From assembly GCA_964556225.1 (NCBI GenBank), contig CAZKVJ010000012.1:56497-120496 (forward strand): a DNA stretch of 64,000 bases, written 5' to 3'. The first letter of the stretch is position 1; every line of letters begins with the position of its first letter. The notes under the pieces are model-generated. The model worked only from the letters and a program-made list of their open reading frames with translations, made no database searches and was not told the DNA's origin. The stretch is from CAZKVJ01 sp964556225. Lineage in GTDB: Bacteria > Actinomycetota > Acidimicrobiia > Acidimicrobiales > Ilumatobacteraceae. Positions 43,666 through 52,177 of the stretch are shown piece by piece. Both the position numbers and the translations under genes were made by a program.

Positions 43666-44154
43666 GTGAGCGATGGCGTGGTCACCGTCGCGGTGGCGAT
43701 CGCCATGGCGGTGGGCATCGTCGGGACGGTCATCCCCGTGCTGCCAGGGCTGGTGCTGGTCTGGGCCGCGGCGCTCGGGTACGGGCTGGTGGTCGGGTTC
43801 GGAGCAGTGGGCCTGGCGGCGTTCGCCGGCATCACGCTCCTCGGTGCAGCCGGCATGGCGGCCGGCGTGGCCCTGCCGCACCGGGCGGCGGGCTCGAGCG
43901 GCGCGTCGCCGGCGTCGATGTGGGTCGGGTCGGCGCTCGGCGTGGTGGGGTTCTTCCTGGTGCCCGTCGTCGGGTTGCCGCTCGGGGTGGTGGTCGGGCT
44001 CTTCGGCGCCGAGGTCGTGCGGACCCGCGATCTCACGGCGGCGTGGGCATCGACGTGGGCGACGCTGAAGGCGTTCGGCCTGGCGGCGCTCGTGCAGGCC
44101 GGTGCCGGCCTGGCGATGGCAGCCGTCTGGGTGGGGTGGGTCGTCGCGGGCTGA
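43666..44154 (+). CDS. DUF456 family small membrane protein
   Basis: A 162-residue integral membrane protein with about five hydrophobic segments. The start region VGTVIPVLPGLVLVWAAALGYG is the DUF456 signature, and GFFLVPVVGLPLGVVVGLFGAEVVR matches its glycine-rich second part. GTG 43666 is preferred; a longer GTG start at 43645 would add seven residues. The function of the family is unknown. It is 49 nt upstream of tRNA-Arg. Confidence 0.85.
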   Translation: MSDGVVTVAVAIAMAVGIVGTVIPVLPGLVLVWAAALGYGLVVGFGAVGLAAFAGITLLGAAGMAAGVALPHRAAGSSGASPASMWVGSALGVVGFFLVPVVGLPLGVVVGLFGAEVVRTRDLTAAWASTWATLKAFGLAALVQAGAGLAMAAVWVGWVVAG

Positions 44155-44203
44155 GAACGTGGCGGGACTCGCTCCCCACCTCGGCCGTAGTCTTGAAAGC
44201 AGC

Positions 44204-44280
44204 GCCTCCGTAGCTCAGCTGGACAGAGCAGCGGCCTTCTAATCCGCTGGTCGCAGGTTCGAATCCTGCCGGGGGCACCA
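44204..44280 (+). tRNA. tRNA-Arg (anticodon TCT)
   Basis: A 77-nt cloverleaf. The acceptor stem GCCTCCG pairs with CGGGGGC (one G-U), D-arm GCTC...GAGC, anticodon loop CTTCTAA with TCT at 34-36, T-arm GCAGG-TTCGAAT-CCTGC, discriminator A and encoded CCA. The last anticodon-stem pair (31-39) is a C-T mismatch; the rest pairs. It reads AGA/AGG codons, rare in this G+C-rich genome. Confidence 0.95.
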
Positions 44281-44288
44281 CTGGCGGC

Positions 44289-44325
44289 GTCACCGGTTCC
44301 CGCTCTCGCCGCGGGATTCGGTGAC
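44289..44325. repeat. Intergenic hairpin (family 1, divergent copy A)
   Basis: GTCACCG (44289-44295) pairs with CGGTGAC (44319-44325), with inner CCCGC / GCGGG. It lies 8 nt after the tRNA, where it could terminate it. It is related to the hairpins at 46481, 47851 and 52178. Confidence 0.65.
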
Positions 44326-44369
44326 ATCGTCGAGCCGGCTGGGAGGGGGCAGGCGGGCACTCAGCCGGC

Positions 44370-44746
44370 CGGGCAGTCGATGGCGCCGGTCAGGGTGGGC
44401 CACTCCTGGAGCGCCTGTCGCCCTGTGCCGACCAAGTGGCGTTCAGCCCTCCCGCGATGACGTGCCCAGTAGCGCACTGGCTGGGGTGCTGCCTGGCCGT
44501 GCTCGACCGGCCGGACGAGGCCGAGGAGCAGTTCGAACGAGCGATCGTCATGGACCAGCGCATGCGGGCACCGACGATGATCACGCGCACCACGATCGAG
44601 CTCGCCCGTCTGGCGGCGCTGCGCGGTGATCTCCCCGGTGCGACGGCACGCCTCGACGAGGCGGCGATGTTGCCCGCACCTGCGGCCTCGACGGCCTGCT
44701 CGATCGAGCGCAGCGTGCGCTCGCGCCGATCGCGTCCTCGCCGTGA
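44370..44746 (+). pseudogene. Frameshifted C-terminal remnant of a large ATPase/TPR regulator
   Basis: One frame reads LERLSPCADQVAFSPPA then VAHWLGCCLAVLDRPDEAEE, QFERAIVMDQRMRAPTMITR and TIELARLAALRGDLPGATAR. This is the tetratricopeptide tail found at the end of cyclase-linked or LuxR-type signalling ATPases. Near 44675-44685 the frame shifts, and the next frame continues CGLDGLLDRAQRALAPIASSP with a TGA at 44744-44746, as such tails normally end. The front of the gene (kinase/cyclase, AAA) is missing, so this is a decayed relic next to a tRNA, a common site for recombination. Confidence 0.6.
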
Positions 44747-44760
44747 CGGCCGCCCGAGGC

Positions 44761-45147
44761 TCAGGCGAACACTGGCGCGGCCTGCGACCGGTCGAGGTAC
44801 TCCTCGATGCGCACGACCTGGCCGTTCGCGCACCAGACCCGCATCATGGCGGGGATCTCCACCGCGACGTCCTTGCGGGTGGTGCCCCGCAGGACGTGCT
44901 GCTGGATGAACCCGTCGTCGAGCACGACCCGGCGGACGTCCTCGTAGCGCATGGCGACCAGGCGCTCGCAGAGCGCGGCCAACGTCGCTATGTTCTGCTC
45001 GCGGCCCTGCTCGAGCTGGTCGAAGTTGTGCCAGATCGAGACGTCGTCGGCGTAGATCGAGGCGACCTCGCCGACGTCGCCTCGGGTGATCGCCTCCAGG
45101 AAGCGGTCGGCCAGCTGTTCGATCTCGTCGCTCGTCATCGGCCCCAT
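44761..45147 (-). CDS. SnoaL-like/NTF2-fold protein
   Basis: A 128-residue single-domain protein of the SnoaL/NTF2-like superfamily: EQLADRFLEAITRGDVGEVA, SIYADDVSIWHNFDQLEQG, and C-terminal VEIPAMMRVWCANGQVVRIEEYLD. Members are small ester cyclases, isomerases or ligand-binding proteins; no function can be assigned. ATG 45147, or ATG 45138 three codons in. It diverges from the acyl-CoA dehydrogenase at 45246. Confidence 0.85.
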   Translation of the reverse strand: MGPMTSDEIEQLADRFLEAITRGDVGEVASIYADDVSIWHNFDQLEQGREQNIATLAALCERLVAMRYEDVRRVVLDDGFIQQHVLRGTTRKDVAVEIPAMMRVWCANGQVVRIEEYLDRSQAAPVFA

Positions 45148-45245
45148 TGTGGCCGGTGGACACCACGCGCCGCCGACCCGCTCAGGCGATTTCTGCTGCG
45201 GCGCCGGGGTCGGTACGTTGCGCTCGACGAGCGGAGGAGCGATCC

Positions 45246-46469
45246 ATGATCGAGTGGACCGATGAGCAGCTGATGGTGCGCGATGCGGTGCGGCGCTTCG
45301 TGGACGACGAGGTCCGTCCCCGCCGTGACGAGCTCGAGCACGGCGACCTGCCCCCCTACGACATCCTGCGCAAGCTGATCCGCACGTTCGGCATGGACGC
45401 CATGGCCCGGGATCGGTTCGCCAGGCAGATGGAGCGCGAGAAGGCCGGCACGACCGGTCAGTCCTCGTCGTCAGGGGAGCGCGGCGGCGGCGACGGGGGC
45501 AGCCTGACGCTGATCCCGATCATCGAGCTGTGCCGGGTGTGCCCGGGGATGGTGACGGCGATGGGGGTGAGCATGGGGCTCACGTCGGCGGCGATCATGG
45601 CCAAGGGCACCACGGCCCAGAAGGAGCGCTGGGCGCTCGACCTGCTCACGATGGACAAGATCGGGGCGTGGGCGATCACCGAGCCCGGCTCGGGGTCCGA
45701 CGCGTTCGGCTCGATGCGCTCCACGGCCCGGCGCGATGGCGACGAGTACGTCCTCAACGGCTCGAAGACGTTCATCACGAACGGGCCGTACGCCGACACG
45801 ACGGTGTTCATCTGCAAGCTCGACGAGGGCAACCCGCCGGAGCAGCGCCAGGTGCTGTCGTTCGTGCTCGACCGGGGGATGCCCGGGTTCGAGCAGTCCG
45901 AGCCGCTGCGGAAGATGGGGATGCACTCGTCGCCGACCGGCGAGCTGTTCCTCACCGACGTGCGGGTCGGGCGGGACCGGCTGATCGGTGAGACCGAGCA
46001 GCAACCTTCGGGTGGCCGCGACGGTGCCAAGGCCACGTTCCAGCAGGAGCGCGCCGGGGTGGCAGCGATGGCGCTCGGCATCATCGAGGAGTGCCTGTCG
46101 CTGAGCGTGCAGTACGCGAAGGACCGGGTCCAGTTCGGCAAGCCGATCGGGGAGTTCCAGCTCATCCAGGAGAAGCTGGCCCGCATGGAGGTCGCCCGGA
46201 TGAACGTGCAGAACCTGGTGTTCCGCACGATCGAGCTCGGCGCTGCAGGGCGCTCCATGTCGCTTGCCGAGGCCTCGGCGATGAAGCTGTACTCGGCCCG
46301 GGCGGCCACGGAGGTGGCGCTCGAGGCGGTACAGCTCTTCGGCGGCAATGGCTACATGTCCGAGTTCCGCGTCGAGCAGCTCGCCCGCGACGCCAAGGTG
46401 CTCCAGATCTACGCCGGCACCGACGAGATCCAGATCACCCACATCGCCCGCGACCTGCTCACGACGTGA
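45246..46469 (+). CDS. Acyl-CoA dehydrogenase
   Basis: A FAD-dependent enzyme of beta-oxidation type, 407 residues. ATG 45246 has GGAGGAG 7-12 nt upstream, so the in-frame GTG at 45147 is rejected. Motifs: WAITEPGSGSDAFG, YVLNGSKTFITNGPYAD, FGKPIGEFQLIQEKLARME and LQIYAGTDEIQITHIAR. The C-terminal Glu of classic enzymes is Ala here (YAGTDE), so the base is probably the Glu in FQQERAGVAA. A Ser/Gly-rich loop (TGQSSSSGERGGGDGGS) near residue 75 is an uncommon insertion. Substrate unknown. Confidence 0.92.
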   Translation: MIEWTDEQLMVRDAVRRFVDDEVRPRRDELEHGDLPPYDILRKLIRTFGMDAMARDRFARQMEREKAGTTGQSSSSGERGGGDGGSLTLIPIIELCRVCPGMVTAMGVSMGLTSAAIMAKGTTAQKERWALDLLTMDKIGAWAITEPGSGSDAFGSMRSTARRDGDEYVLNGSKTFITNGPYADTTVFICKLDEGNPPEQRQVLSFVLDRGMPGFEQSEPLRKMGMHSSPTGELFLTDVRVGRDRLIGETEQQPSGGRDGAKATFQQERAGVAAMALGIIEECLSLSVQYAKDRVQFGKPIGEFQLIQEKLARMEVARMNVQNLVFRTIELGAAGRSMSLAEASAMKLYSARAATEVALEAVQLFGGNGYMSEFRVEQLARDAKVLQIYAGTDEIQITHIARDLLTT

Positions 46470-46480
46470 GCGTCCAGCCC

Positions 46481-46529
46481 GACGAAGTCACCGATTCCCG
46501 CGCAACGCGCGGAGCTGGGTGACCTCGTC
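46481..46529. repeat. Intergenic hairpin (family 1, copy B)
   Basis: GACGAAGTCACC (46481-46492) pairs, with one mismatch, with GGTGACCTCGTC (46518-46529), and CCCGCG with CGCG inside. It lies between two converging genes, where termination is plausible. Confidence 0.75.
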
Positions 46530-46554
46530 AGGTCCGTCGCCCTTGCCGGCGATG

Positions 46555-47799
46555 TCACGCGTCGAGTCCTCGCAGCCCCGGCTGCAGGTCGACCACCAGC
46601 GCCGTCACCACCATCAGCGCCGCCACTGCGACGATCACTGGCTGGACCCCGACGCCGGCAACCGCGAGCCCGGCGACCAGCTGGCCGAGCGGCGGCATGG
46701 CGTAGAAGAGCGCCATCTGCACGCCGTACACACGCCCGTGCTGATCGGGCGGGAAGCGGTCCTGCACGAGGCTGTTGAGCAGCGGGTTCATCGGGCCCCA
46801 GGCCAGGCCGAGCAGGAGCCCGGCGACCACCATCACCGGCGCGCCCGCGAGAAATGCCATCGGGACGAATGCCATGCAGGCGAGCGTGAGGAACGTCGTG
46901 GCGATCCGGTAGCGGGACATCCGCCTCGCGATCGAGCCATAGGCAAACGCGCTCACCATCGCCCCGGCGGCGATGGCGCTCATCACGAGCCCGAACACCT
47001 CGGGCTCGTCGATGGACTGGTAGTGCACCGGAAGGAGGACGGACTCGGTCGGGGTGTAGATCATGCCCAGCACGGCGATGGCGAGGGTGAGGGTGAGGAC
47101 GGGATGGTCGGCGCGCAGGGCCCGGAACCCAGCGAAGGCCGTGCGCCAGAACGAGCGCTCGTCGTCGTGTCGGCCATTGGAGCGTTGCGGTGCCCGGTTC
47201 GCGACGCCGAGCACTGCGATGGCCCCGGCCGCGACCATGAAGGCGCCACCAGCGATCCACATCGTGCTGATGGGGCCGACGGTCGCGATCGCCAGGGCGG
47301 CGAGCACCGGTCCGATGACCCAGCCGGCCGCGAACACCCCTTCGTGCACGCCGTTCACCTGGTCGACGCGCACCCCGCTCGCCTGGGCGACGTCGGGGAT
47401 GAGGGTCTTGCGGGCCGTGTAGCCAGCCGGGTCGAACACCGCGCCGAGCAGCGTCAGCGCGAGGATGACCCCGAGGTCGAGCCGGCCGAGCGCGTGGGCG
47501 ACGGGGAACAACCCCACTGACAGCGCGCTCAGCAGATCCGACCCCACCGACACCGTCTTGCGCCCGAGCCGGTCGACGAGGGCGCCAACGACCGGCGCGA
47601 CGATGATCCCGGGGAGCCCGGTCATGGCCCCGGCGAGCCCGGCGGCGGCGGCGGAGCCCGTCTGGTCGAGGATCAGCCAGGGGATCGCCACCATCACGAG
47701 CGAGTTCGAGACGCCGCTGACGAGGTTGGCGGTCTGGTGCAGCACCAGTGCCCGGCGGTGAGCCGTCGCGGGCTGGGCGGGGGACGCGACGGACTTCAC
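46555..47799 (-). CDS. MFS transporter
   Basis: A 414-residue major facilitator with about 12 hydrophobic segments. The N-terminal segment LVSGVSNSLVMVAIPWLILD and the loop 2-3 motif GALVDRLGRKTVSVGSDLLS are typical of DHA-type drug exporters (EntS/NarK-like). The substrate is unknown. It converges with the acyl-CoA dehydrogenase and diverges from the enoyl-CoA hydratase; both junctions carry a family 1 hairpin. Confidence 0.9.
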   Translation of the reverse strand: MKSVASPAQPATAHRRALVLHQTANLVSGVSNSLVMVAIPWLILDQTGSAAAAGLAGAMTGLPGIIVAPVVGALVDRLGRKTVSVGSDLLSALSVGLFPVAHALGRLDLGVILALTLLGAVFDPAGYTARKTLIPDVAQASGVRVDQVNGVHEGVFAAGWVIGPVLAALAIATVGPISTMWIAGGAFMVAAGAIAVLGVANRAPQRSNGRHDDERSFWRTAFAGFRALRADHPVLTLTLAIAVLGMIYTPTESVLLPVHYQSIDEPEVFGLVMSAIAAGAMVSAFAYGSIARRMSRYRIATTFLTLACMAFVPMAFLAGAPVMVVAGLLLGLAWGPMNPLLNSLVQDRFPPDQHGRVYGVQMALFYAMPPLGQLVAGLAVAGVGVQPVIVAVAALMVVTALVVDLQPGLRGLDA

Positions 47800-47850
47800 G
47801 CCGCCATCCTGGCCCGCGCGGCCCCCGACCCGCCCACGAGATCGCCGTCG

Positions 47851-47910
47851 AGCCCGACGAAGTCATCGAGTTCCGCAGATGGCGCGGAGCTACGTGACCT
47901 CGTCGGGCCT
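47851..47910. repeat. Intergenic hairpin (family 1, copy C)
   Basis: AGCCCGACGAAGTCA (47851-47865) pairs imperfectly with TGACCTCGTCGGGCCT (47895-47910), with an inner CCGC / GCGG. It lies between divergent gene starts, so it cannot be only a terminator. Confidence 0.75.
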
Positions 47911-47951
47911 CTCGTGCCGGCAGGGCGCGTCGCGGATGCGAACATCTGAGA

Positions 47952-48710
47952 ATGATCCACGTCGACGACAGCGAGCGGATCCGCACGATCACGCTCGACC
48001 GGCCCGAGGCTCGCAACGCGTTCGACGAGGCGCTGTACGACGCCCTCGCCGACGCGCTGATCGACGCCGGGCCCCGCCGAGACGTCGCCGTGGTCGTCAT
48101 CACGGGAGCGGGCAGCGCGTTCTCCGCCGGGCAGGACCTGCACGAGATGGCCCAGCGCACGATGGGCGGCTTCACGCCGGGGCGGCACGGCTTCCCGGGG
48201 CTCGTCGACCAGCTCATCGAGATGCCCAAGCCGCTGATCTGCGCCGTGAACGGCCTCGCCGTCGGCATCGGCGCCACGATGCTGGGCTTCGCCGACCTGG
48301 TGCTCATGTCCACCGACGCCCGGGTCCAATGCCCGTTCACCCGACTGGCGGTGGCACCCGAGGCGGCGAGCAGCGTGACGTTCCCGCGCCTGGTCGGCCG
48401 CCAGCACGCGACGTGGGCGCTGTTGAGCAGTGAGTGGCTCTCGGCCGAGGAGTGCCGGGAGATGGGGCTCGCCTGGCGGGTCGTCGCGCCGGACGAGCTG
48501 ATGGCCGAGACGAGGAGGGTCGCCACGGTGCTGGCGTCGAAGCCGATCGACTCTCTCGTCGAGTCGAAGCGGGCGATCGTCGAGCCGCTGCGAGAAGAGC
48601 TGGCAGCGGCCCGCGAGCGTGAGAACGCGGCGTTCGTGCGGATGATGGGGACACCGGCGAACATCGAGGCGCTCACTGCGTTCGCCGAGCGGCGGGAGCC
48701 GGACTTGTGA
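47952..48710 (+). CDS. Enoyl-CoA hydratase/isomerase family protein
   Basis: A crotonase-fold protein of 252 residues. Oxyanion-hole segments are GAGSAFSAGQDLHEMAQ and AVNGLAVGIGATMLGFADLV; the catalytic-acid region reads APEAASSVTFPRLVG. It probably hydrates or isomerises an enoyl-CoA. ATG 47952. Its stop overlaps by 4 nt (GTGA) the start of a transporter remnant, which implies that an operon was once continuous here. Confidence 0.92.
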   Translation: MIHVDDSERIRTITLDRPEARNAFDEALYDALADALIDAGPRRDVAVVVITGAGSAFSAGQDLHEMAQRTMGGFTPGRHGFPGLVDQLIEMPKPLICAVNGLAVGIGATMLGFADLVLMSTDARVQCPFTRLAVAPEAASSVTFPRLVGRQHATWALLSSEWLSAEECREMGLAWRVVAPDELMAETRRVATVLASKPIDSLVESKRAIVEPLREELAAARERENAAFVRMMGTPANIEALTAFAERREPDL

Positions 48711-48955
48711 CCGCCGGGGTCGAGGCGGCGCCCCAGCACCGGGTCGGGCTGGCCGCCGGGCTGGTCTCCATGAGCCGCTACCTGGGGTCCATCGTCGCCA
48801 GCGTTGCGCTCACGGCGTTCGTCGTCGATGGCACGGGCACAACGGTGACCGGTGCCGGGACGATGCTGGCGCTGGCCGGCACCGTGGCGTCGCTCGGCAC
48901 CGCGACCCAGCTTCCGCGCGCCCGCAGCACCTCGCCCGCTCCCGCGACAAACGCG
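48707..48955 (+). pseudogene. C-terminal remnant of an MFS (DHA2-like) transporter
   Basis: The frame from GTG 48707 reads APQHRVGLAAGLVSMSRYLG then SIVASVALTAFVVDG and TMLALAGTVASLGTATQLP. This is the last two transmembrane segments of an EmrB/QacA-type exporter (the RGxAAGLxSxxRYLG loop is characteristic). Ten to twelve preceding segments are absent, and the frame then runs on into the next gene with no natural stop. It is a truncated gene stitched behind the enoyl-CoA hydratase. Confidence 0.65.
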
Positions 48956-48993
48956 CCAGGGTGGCGCGAACTCCGCGGTGAGATGATGGGGCG

Positions 48994-50256
48994 GTGGGGG
49001 TGCGGGAGGTCGAGGGGGTGCGAGAGGAGGTGGCGGCGTTCCTGGCGGAGCGCTGGGACCCCGACCTCCCGCTCAGCGAGTGGCGGGTCACGCTGGCCGA
49101 GTCGGGCTGGGCCTGCCCGTCCTGGCCCATCGAGTGGTTCGGACGCGGCCTGCCGCCCGCCGCCGACGAAGTGGTCGCCGCAGAGCTCCGCCGCGTGGGC
49201 GCCGTCGGCGCACCGCCCGGCAGCGGCATGAGCCTGGCCGGCCCGACGATCCTCGCGCACGGCTCCGACGGCGTCCGGCGCCGCTTCCTGCGCGGCATCG
49301 TCACCGGAGCCGATACGTGGTGCCAGCTCTTCAGCGAGCCCGGCAGCGGCAGCGACCTCGCCGGGCTGACCACCAGGGCCGAGCTCGACGGCGACGAGTG
49401 GGTCGTCAACGGCCAGAAGGTGTGGACGACGAGCGCCCACCACGCCCGCTACGGGCTGCTGCTCGCCCGCACCGACTGGGACGCGACCAAGCGCGAGGGG
49501 ATCACGTACTTCATCCTCGACCTGCACCAGCCCGGGGTGGTCGTACGACCGCTGCGCCAGATGAACGGCCACGCCAGCTTCAACGAGGTGTTCCTCGCCG
49601 ACGCCCGGGTACCCCGCGATGACGTGATCGGCGAGGTCAACCGGGGCTGGCCGGTGGCCATGCACACGCTGGCGGTGGAACGGCGCGGGTTCGCCGCCGC
49701 CGCCCGGATCCGCGCTGGCGGCGCAGGTGGGGGTCGTTGCCGCGAGGAGGCCGACCGCGAGGCGGCCGAGGTGATGGCCCCCTACGTGTGGTACCCCCAG
49801 CGCTACGGACGGGTGGACCTGCTGGTACCGCATCTGCGGGTGTCGGACCGGGCGCACGACGCCGTCGTCCGCCACACCGTCGTGCACGCACTCGCGCTCG
49901 CCCGCATCGAGTCGTGGACGGCCGAGCGGGCACGGGCCGCCCGGTCCACCGGTCGAGCGGCCGGGCCGGAGGGGTCGATCGGCAAGCTCGGCACCAGCCG
50001 CCTGGCCCGGGCGGCCGCAGACGCCCACGGCCGGATGGCCGGTGCCGGTGGGCTGCTGTCGGGCGCTGACGGGCCGCTCGCCGGCATCATCGCCGAGGTG
50101 CTGGTCTCCGTGCCCGCCGTGTCGATCGCCGGCGGCACCGACGAGATCCAGCACAACATCGTCGCCGAGCGAGTGCTCGGCCTGCCGAAGGAGCCCGCGG
50201 CCGACGCCGGGCCGTTCCGGGACATCCCTCGCAACCCCGGCCGTGACCGCGCGTAG
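48994..50256 (+). CDS. Acyl-CoA dehydrogenase (FadE-like)
   Basis: A 420-residue flavoprotein. QLFSEPGSGSDLAGLTTRAE and VVNGQKVWTTSAHHARYGLLLART are FAD/substrate segments; VSIAGGTDEIQHNIVAERVLGLP closes the C-terminal domain. The pattern is that of actinobacterial FadE proteins acting in pairs on steroid or branched acyl-CoA, whose subunits can be catalytic or not. The base position is Gly here (AGGTDE), so catalysis may need an alternative Glu or a partner subunit. GTG 48994 lacks a clear SD. Confidence 0.9.
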   Translation: MGVREVEGVREEVAAFLAERWDPDLPLSEWRVTLAESGWACPSWPIEWFGRGLPPAADEVVAAELRRVGAVGAPPGSGMSLAGPTILAHGSDGVRRRFLRGIVTGADTWCQLFSEPGSGSDLAGLTTRAELDGDEWVVNGQKVWTTSAHHARYGLLLARTDWDATKREGITYFILDLHQPGVVVRPLRQMNGHASFNEVFLADARVPRDDVIGEVNRGWPVAMHTLAVERRGFAAAARIRAGGAGGGRCREEADREAAEVMAPYVWYPQRYGRVDLLVPHLRVSDRAHDAVVRHTVVHALALARIESWTAERARAARSTGRAAGPEGSIGKLGTSRLARAAADAHGRMAGAGGLLSGADGPLAGIIAEVLVSVPAVSIAGGTDEIQHNIVAERVLGLPKEPAADAGPFRDIPRNPGRDRA

Positions 50257-50266
50257 GGTACGGGTC

Positions 50267-51022
50267 GTGGCGGTGGTCACCGAGATCTGGCGGCATCCCG
50301 TGAAGTCGATGCAGGGCGAGTCCGTCGACGCGGCGACGCTCGCTCCCGACGGACTCCACGGCGACCGTGAGTGGGGGGTTCGCGACCAGCGGACCGGGAC
50401 GATCCTCACCGGCCGGCGCGAGCCAGTCCTGCTGGAGGCGTCGGCGTGCCTGGACGGCTCGCAGCCCGTGATCACGCTGCCGGACGGGACGGTGGTGCAC
50501 GGCATCGGAACGGCGAGCGATGCGGTGCTGTCCGACTGGCTCGCCCGGCCCGTCTCGTTGGTTGCGGCGGCCGGGGCCGATGGCGGACGGGCCGAGTACT
50601 TCGAGGACTCGACCGATGACACCAGCACGGTCCTCGAGTGGACGATGCCGGACGGCCGCTTCGTCGACGCCGGGGCGCTGCTGGTGCTCACCACCGCGAG
50701 CCTCCGCGCCGGGGCATCGCTCCACCCGGCCGGCGCCTGGGACGTCCGCCGGTTCCGGCCGAACCTGCTGGTCGACGTCGACGGCGACACGTGGGTCGAG
50801 GACGCGTGGTGCGAGCGCAGCGTGCGCGTGGGCGACGCCGAGCTGGCGCCGTTTCTCGCCTGCACCCGCTGCACGATGGTGACCCGCTCGCAGCCCGGGC
50901 TCGAGCGTGACCTCGACGTCTACCGCACCCTCCGCCACCACCACGGGGGCACCATGGGCGTGTGGACCAGGGTCATCAGGCCGGGCTCGATACGGGTCGG
51001 GGATCGGTTCGACGTCGCCTGA
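50267..51022 (+). CDS. MOSC-domain protein
   Basis: A 251-residue protein with MOSC_N (VVTEIWRHPVKSMQGESVDA, LHGDREWGVRD) and MOSC (FRPNLLVDVDG, PFLACTRCTMVTRSQPGLERD) domains. The conserved Cys in ACTRC is the expected molybdenum or sulfur ligand. Relatives such as YcbX and mARC reduce N-hydroxylated compounds using molybdenum cofactor. GTG 50267 is chosen because TAGGGT (50254-50259) is 7 nt upstream and the MOSC_N strand begins right after it. It starts 10 nt after the acyl-CoA dehydrogenase. Confidence 0.9.
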   Translation: MAVVTEIWRHPVKSMQGESVDAATLAPDGLHGDREWGVRDQRTGTILTGRREPVLLEASACLDGSQPVITLPDGTVVHGIGTASDAVLSDWLARPVSLVAAAGADGGRAEYFEDSTDDTSTVLEWTMPDGRFVDAGALLVLTTASLRAGASLHPAGAWDVRRFRPNLLVDVDGDTWVEDAWCERSVRVGDAELAPFLACTRCTMVTRSQPGLERDLDVYRTLRHHHGGTMGVWTRVIRPGSIRVGDRFDVA

Positions 51023-51037
51023 GGGCGTTCGGCCCGC

Positions 51038-52099
51038 TCAGCGCTCCGCCTGCTCGGCCACCTCGTGCACGTGGGCCATCCGCACGTCGAGCTCCTCGGC
51101 CGCCCGTTCGTCGTTGGCCATCTCGGCGTCGATGTCCATCTCGGCGAACTGGATCACCCCCATGTCGGTGAAGGCCTGCTGGATCTTCGGTCCCCACAGC
51201 CCGATGTCGCGGAGGATGGGCACGATGCGCAGGAAGAGGTAGCCCCGGAACTGGCGCATCAGCTCCGATGTCTCCACGTACTCGGTCACCTCCGGTGGGA
51301 GCCCGAGCGTCTCCCACACCTCCTCGCCGAGGAACCGGTCGCGCATCCGGTAGCAGGCCTCGACGCAGAACTCCTCGCGGTCGTCACGCTCGGCCTGGGT
51401 GAGCTGCGGGTAGTAGTCGCGCAGCGCCAGCCGGCCGAACATCACGTGGCGAGCCTCGTCCTGCATGACGTAGGCGTTCACGGCCCTGCCGAGCGGCTCG
51501 GTGGCCATGTTGCGGATGAGACCGAACGCGGCGAGCGCCAAGCCCTCGATGAGCACCTGCATGCCGAGGTAGGTCATGTCCCACCGGCTGTCGGTGATCA
51601 CGTCCTGGAGGAGGCTCTCGAGGTTCTTGTTCAACGGGTAGACGAGCTGGATCTTCTCGTGCAGGTACCGGCTGTAGACCTCGACGTGGCGGGCCTCGTC
51701 GATTACCTGGGTGGCGGCGTAGAACTTCGAGTCGATGTCCGGGACGGTCTGCACGATCTTGGCGGTGCAGATCAGCGCCCCCTGCTCCCCGTGCATGAAC
51801 TGGCTGAACCGCCAGGCCTCGAGATGTCGCTTCGCCTCGCCGCGCTCGGCCGGCGTCATCTTCTCCCACCACGGCGTGCCGTACAGCGTGTGCATCTCGT
51901 CGGGCATCCCGACGGGGTCCATCGGATCGACGTCGAGCGACCAGTCGAGCCGGTCGCTACCGATCCACTGGCGTCGCGTCCCCTTGTCGTACAGGCGCAG
52001 CAGCTGGTCGCGGCCGCCCGTGTAGTCGAAGTCGAAGATGGTCGTGATCGGGCTGGCGACCTGCCACTCGTCCGCGTCGGGCGTGAGGGCGTACGTCAT
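51038..52099 (-). CDS. Ferritin-like diiron protein, paralogue of 9567-10697
   Basis: A 353-residue protein with the full ligand set Glu105 (MHGEQGA), Glu135 and His138 (IDEARHV), Glu185 (LIEGLAL), Glu215 and His218 (QDEARHV). Spacing between ligands is the same as in the first copy (30, 50 and 30 residues), so the two are true paralogues. The N-terminus differs: this copy lacks the first 25 residues and has PDEMHTLYGTPWWEKMTPAE. It is a single gene converging with the MOSC gene; the substrate is unknown. Confidence 0.88.
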   Translation of the reverse strand: MTYALTPDADEWQVASPITTIFDFDYTGGRDQLLRLYDKGTRRQWIGSDRLDWSLDVDPMDPVGMPDEMHTLYGTPWWEKMTPAERGEAKRHLEAWRFSQFMHGEQGALICTAKIVQTVPDIDSKFYAATQVIDEARHVEVYSRYLHEKIQLVYPLNKNLESLLQDVITDSRWDMTYLGMQVLIEGLALAAFGLIRNMATEPLGRAVNAYVMQDEARHVMFGRLALRDYYPQLTQAERDDREEFCVEACYRMRDRFLGEEVWETLGLPPEVTEYVETSELMRQFRGYLFLRIVPILRDIGLWGPKIQQAFTDMGVIQFAEMDIDAEMANDERAAEELDVRMAHVHEVAEQAER

Positions 52100-52177
52100 C
52101 GGACCTCCCCATGGTCAGAACCCGACGTTGTAGCACCCGTCCAGCGTGCGCGCCAGGGTGGCTTCACAACCTTCGGG

